64,000 nucleotides of DNA from Rhodamnia argentea (Eukaryota > Streptophyta > Magnoliopsida > Myrtales > Myrtaceae). The notes below the pieces were generated by a model. That model searched no databases. It worked only from the letters and a program-made list of their open reading frames with translations, and was not told the DNA's origin. Below are positions 61,229-64,000 of this stretch, one piece after another. Each line of letters starts with the position of its first letter. The stretch's first letter is position 1. The stretch spans positions 9,526,501-9,590,500 of the forward strand of contig NC_063159.1 of assembly GCF_020921035.1 (NCBI RefSeq). The letters run 5' to 3'. A program made the position numbers and the translations under genes.

Positions 61229-61721
61229 GGGTTAATAACATAAAAAATCCTAAACTAGTACATCTGTTACAAATTTGCCTTAAATTATTTTTTCGATCAC
61301 AAAAAATCACAAACTGGTACATTGTGACAAATTTGTGCCAAACTAATTATTTCGACCACCAAAAATCTCAAATTAGTACACGTGTGACAAATTCACCGTC
61401 CGTTAGTTTCTATTAAATTGGATTAAACGACGAAAAACTCTAAATTAATACATAAATAGAAGGTAAAAACCCCAAACGTGCATATTCACCAATTGTCACA
61501 TGTCATCTAACTCGACAATTTGACGATAAAATTTAACGTAAATTAATAAATGGTAAATTTATCACATGTGTACTAGTTTATGGTAAATTTGTCAAAGATG
61601 CACCAATTTATGGTAAATTTATCAAAGTTGTATCAATTTAATGTTTTTGGAAATCAAAAAAAATAATTTGGATAAATTTATCACAGATGTATCACTTTAG
61701 AATATTTCGTGATATTAACTC
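61229..61721. mobile_element. Mutator-type TIR element, family B, with 9-bp target duplication
   Basis: It begins GGGTTAATAACATAAAAAAT and ends TTTCGTGATATTAACTC. Exact copies of TTTTATTTA flank it at 61220-61228 and 61722-61730. The arms repeat TGTTACAAATTTGCCTTAAA and ACAAAAAATCACAAACTGG units, as in 10342-10835. It has no coding capacity and no GC-rich core. Confidence 0.75.
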
Positions 61722-61730
61722 TTTTATTTA

Positions 61731-63228
61731 TGACGTTGGGCTGAAATGAAAGGGGTCTATGAATCCTGAGGTGGAATTTCTAATTTCGAGTTTTTGGTGT
61801 TCTGATTAGACAATAATGTTGTGGTGCGGCAAATTTGGAGTTGACCAGTATGACCACTATCATTATTTGCTGAGACCTATAAAAACTAAATCTAGGTCGG
61901 TTATTAGGTCGTCAATTCAATTTTTACGTTTCGATATGTCAGTAATAATGCTAATTAAAGTAGAAATCGTTTTGCTAAACCGACATATCAAACGATTTGA
62001 CAAATTGCAAATAATTTTTTTGTAACATGCAATCAAAGGGGTATAGTCTCGCTTAAAAATCTAATTTCATAAATCGATCGCATTAAAAGTAGGATTAAAA
62101 AAAAAAAAGAGTAGGAATCAAAAGATATTGTTTTGGAACATGTTCGTAGGAAGTTACGTTAGCTGTCTTTCACTTTTGTAATGATTTTTTTTTTTTTTTG
62201 GGGTCAAGTTGTGTAATGATTTATTTAACAACATAAGTTGGTATTTAATGAGGGGCATGAGGGGCTTGACCAGAAAACACACATACCCAGAATCGAAATC
62301 CCCGAAAAAAATTAATAAGAAAATGAAATATCAACCCTAATTAATGCAATTAGGGTTTGTGGGGCTCTAAGAAAGCAACTGGGATTCTCGTCGTCGCTTG
62401 GACGACGACGTTTCGCGAGACAATTCGGAGAGAACTTATAGAAATGAAGTTCCTCTCAGAATGACAGCGCAGAGAGACCCGTTTGTTATGGACCAGGAAA
62501 TTACTGGCTTCTTCTTTAGAAATTTGACTAGTAATTAAAAGAAATTCGAATTTCGATTTCTACGTTATTGAGAGGGATTAAATATTGGTCCCCCTACTGA
62601 TCGATGTTTCCATTTCTATTTTCGGGTCTAGTTTGATTCGTTCGGATAATCATTTGAATCGGTCAATGTTTTCGAAACCATCCATATTTCTTGGTAAAAA
62701 GAAAGATGGTCCACGCCTTTTAATGCATCCAAATCTTATGGAATGTGTAAACACCAACTTGATCACCTATCAATAGATGGACTAAATCGAGACATTAGTC
62801 TTCAAAAATGGGATGTTTTTTTTTTTTTTTCGTGGCCACGTGACTATTTCTCGATGTACTTCCAAATTTACTAATTTTACAATAAACGGCACCTGATAAT
62901 ACAAGTCCATTGTCTTTTAATTTTAAATCGAGAAGTGACACTTTAGGTAGATAAGCTTTTGAACTCGACTCATGAAATGCCCACGTTAACTTTCAGAGTC
63001 AAATAAAACGAGAGCTAAACTTAAAAAAAAATCAGTATTAATTGTATTTCGTGTTGTGTAAGTCTAAAATACGCATACACAAATCCTCCATTTAAATTAA
63101 TGTCGATGCGAAAAAAAGGGGGGCACATGCAATTCTTGCAACTAGCTAGAGCGCCACATGCAATTACAAACAATCAAAACAAGTGGATCTTCAAGTAACA
63201 CAATGAGCCTAATAAAAAATATGACATA
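61731..63228. other. Intergenic DNA, no supported gene
   Basis: AT-rich with A and T runs (62098-62109, 62185-62200, 62818-62831). Two perfect small stem-loops with 5-base loops lie at 62333-62357 and 62389-62407 and could mark the start of an unrecognised transcript, but no frame of useful length follows. Confidence 0.35.
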
Positions 63229-64000
63229 AGGACACCTAAAATGCTAATATTTGTGTACGATACTCACTTTAGTGCCAAATCGGAAGAAAAAACGATAACT
63301 TAAGTGCCAATTCTGGCGAAACAGTACATTGGCATTTTTTTTTATTAATTTATTAATATCATGTGGATTTTTTTTTTAAAGTATGTCCACATGGCGTCCA
63401 CGTGATAATTTTTCTTTTAAATTTCAGTCCACGTGGACTTTTAAACTAAAAATTAAGGTAATTTTTTAAAAAAATTAAAAGTAAATAGAAAAATAACTTA
63501 TAAAAAAAACACACACACAAACTTGCAATTAAGCGGTGAGGGCTCACATAGCCCTCACCGCCGCCCACCATCGCCGGCCGGCGATGGGTGGGGGAGTACT
63601 CGAGGGGGTCGGCGAGACACGGCCGTTGCTGGTTGAGACCTCACAAACCCCACGGCAAGGCTCGACCTCTCCAAGCCACCGTTCGGCGTGGTCGTGGCTG
63701 GGCGATTCCGATCTTGTGCAGATATGGGCAAAGTTGATCCTTGTAGTAGGGTATGCAAGGCCTCGGCCAGCCATAGCCGGGCCTCGTTGACCCCTGGCGA
63801 GGCCTCGGCGGGGGACGCCAAACATGGGGATGCCGAGGCTCGGTGACCCCCTCGAGGCACCCCCCACCCATCACCCGCTGGCCCTTGCCGCTCAACTGTA
63901 AGTTTGTGGGTTTTTTAAAAAAAAGTTTAGTTTTTTATTTTACTTTTACTTTTTTTTAATATTACATGGACTTTTTATTGATTTTTATTTTTTTTTGCTG
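63229..64000. mobile_element. Family A element with large GC-rich core, cut by the window end
   Basis: The left end GGACACCTAAAATGCTAATA followed by CACTTTAGTGCCAAAT and ACTTAAGTGCCAATTCTGG matches the family A arm units of 50827-51256. The core at about 63536-63895 is the longest GC-rich core in the window and contains perfect palindromes, GTGAGGGCT-cacat-AGCCCTCAC and CATCGCCGGCCGGCGATG. Open frames on both strands here are a by-product of the GC content. The right arm begins near 63900 and runs off the window. Confidence 0.65.

Noticed and set aside
63536-63895. Overlapping open frames on both strands in the GC-rich core
   Set aside because: Stop codons are rare in such GC-rich DNA. The peptides are low-complexity Pro/Arg/Gly mixes, and the block sits inside an element.

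Overview
This is nuclear DNA from a flowering plant, most likely a woody dicot. The reasons are plant-type split genes with GT-AG introns, a chloroplast NDH-complex gene (ndhT), short FAR1-family genes, a plant mitochondrial DNA insert with group II intron sequence, and AT-rich intergenic DNA crowded with small terminal-inverted-repeat (TIR) elements. A Myrtaceae-like source is only an impression and cannot be proved from the sequence.

Layout. 1-1830: mitochondrial DNA insert carrying a decayed nad4 exon 3, preceded by group II intron domain V. 1884-2057: a possible 57-residue secreted cysteine-rich peptide. 3328-6849 (-): intact fructokinase in four exons. 7100-18400: no convincing functional gene, but many small DNA elements and a partial fructokinase copy (14090-15180) that is a pseudogene. 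19091-22059 (+): ELP4 of Elongator, convergent with 22803-27566 (-): a CRM-domain splicing factor of the CFM9 type. 30162-32702 (+) and 38640-40980 (-): two short FAR1-like genes flanking 35239-37283 (+), the KEOPS catalytic subunit OSGEP/Kae1. 43433-45509 (+): ndhT, divergent from the second FAR1-like gene across a promoter region with two identical G-boxes. 48159-48892 (+): ribosomal protein S15a. 49025-52080: a roughly 3-kb palindrome in which the S15a 3' flank is copied in inverted orientation around a foldback element. 55757-60487 (+): an unrecognised SAP-like protein gene. 60850-64000: intergenic, with two more elements.

The genes form no operon-like pathway. Two of them, ELP4 and OSGEP, belong to the two complexes that modify positions 34 and 37 of tRNA anticodon loops; CFM9-type proteins act in organelle intron splicing and ndhT acts in photosynthetic electron flow.

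The most unusual structure is in the repeats. Several unrelated-looking AT-rich TIR families carry a short GC-rich core in the middle. Three copies have convincing 9-10 bp target duplications, as Mutator-type transposons make. One foldback copy sits at the exact centre of the large inverted duplication downstream of S15a. No retrovirus-like or LTR element was recognised. All splice sites were called by eye from GT/AG, reading frame and remembered homologues.
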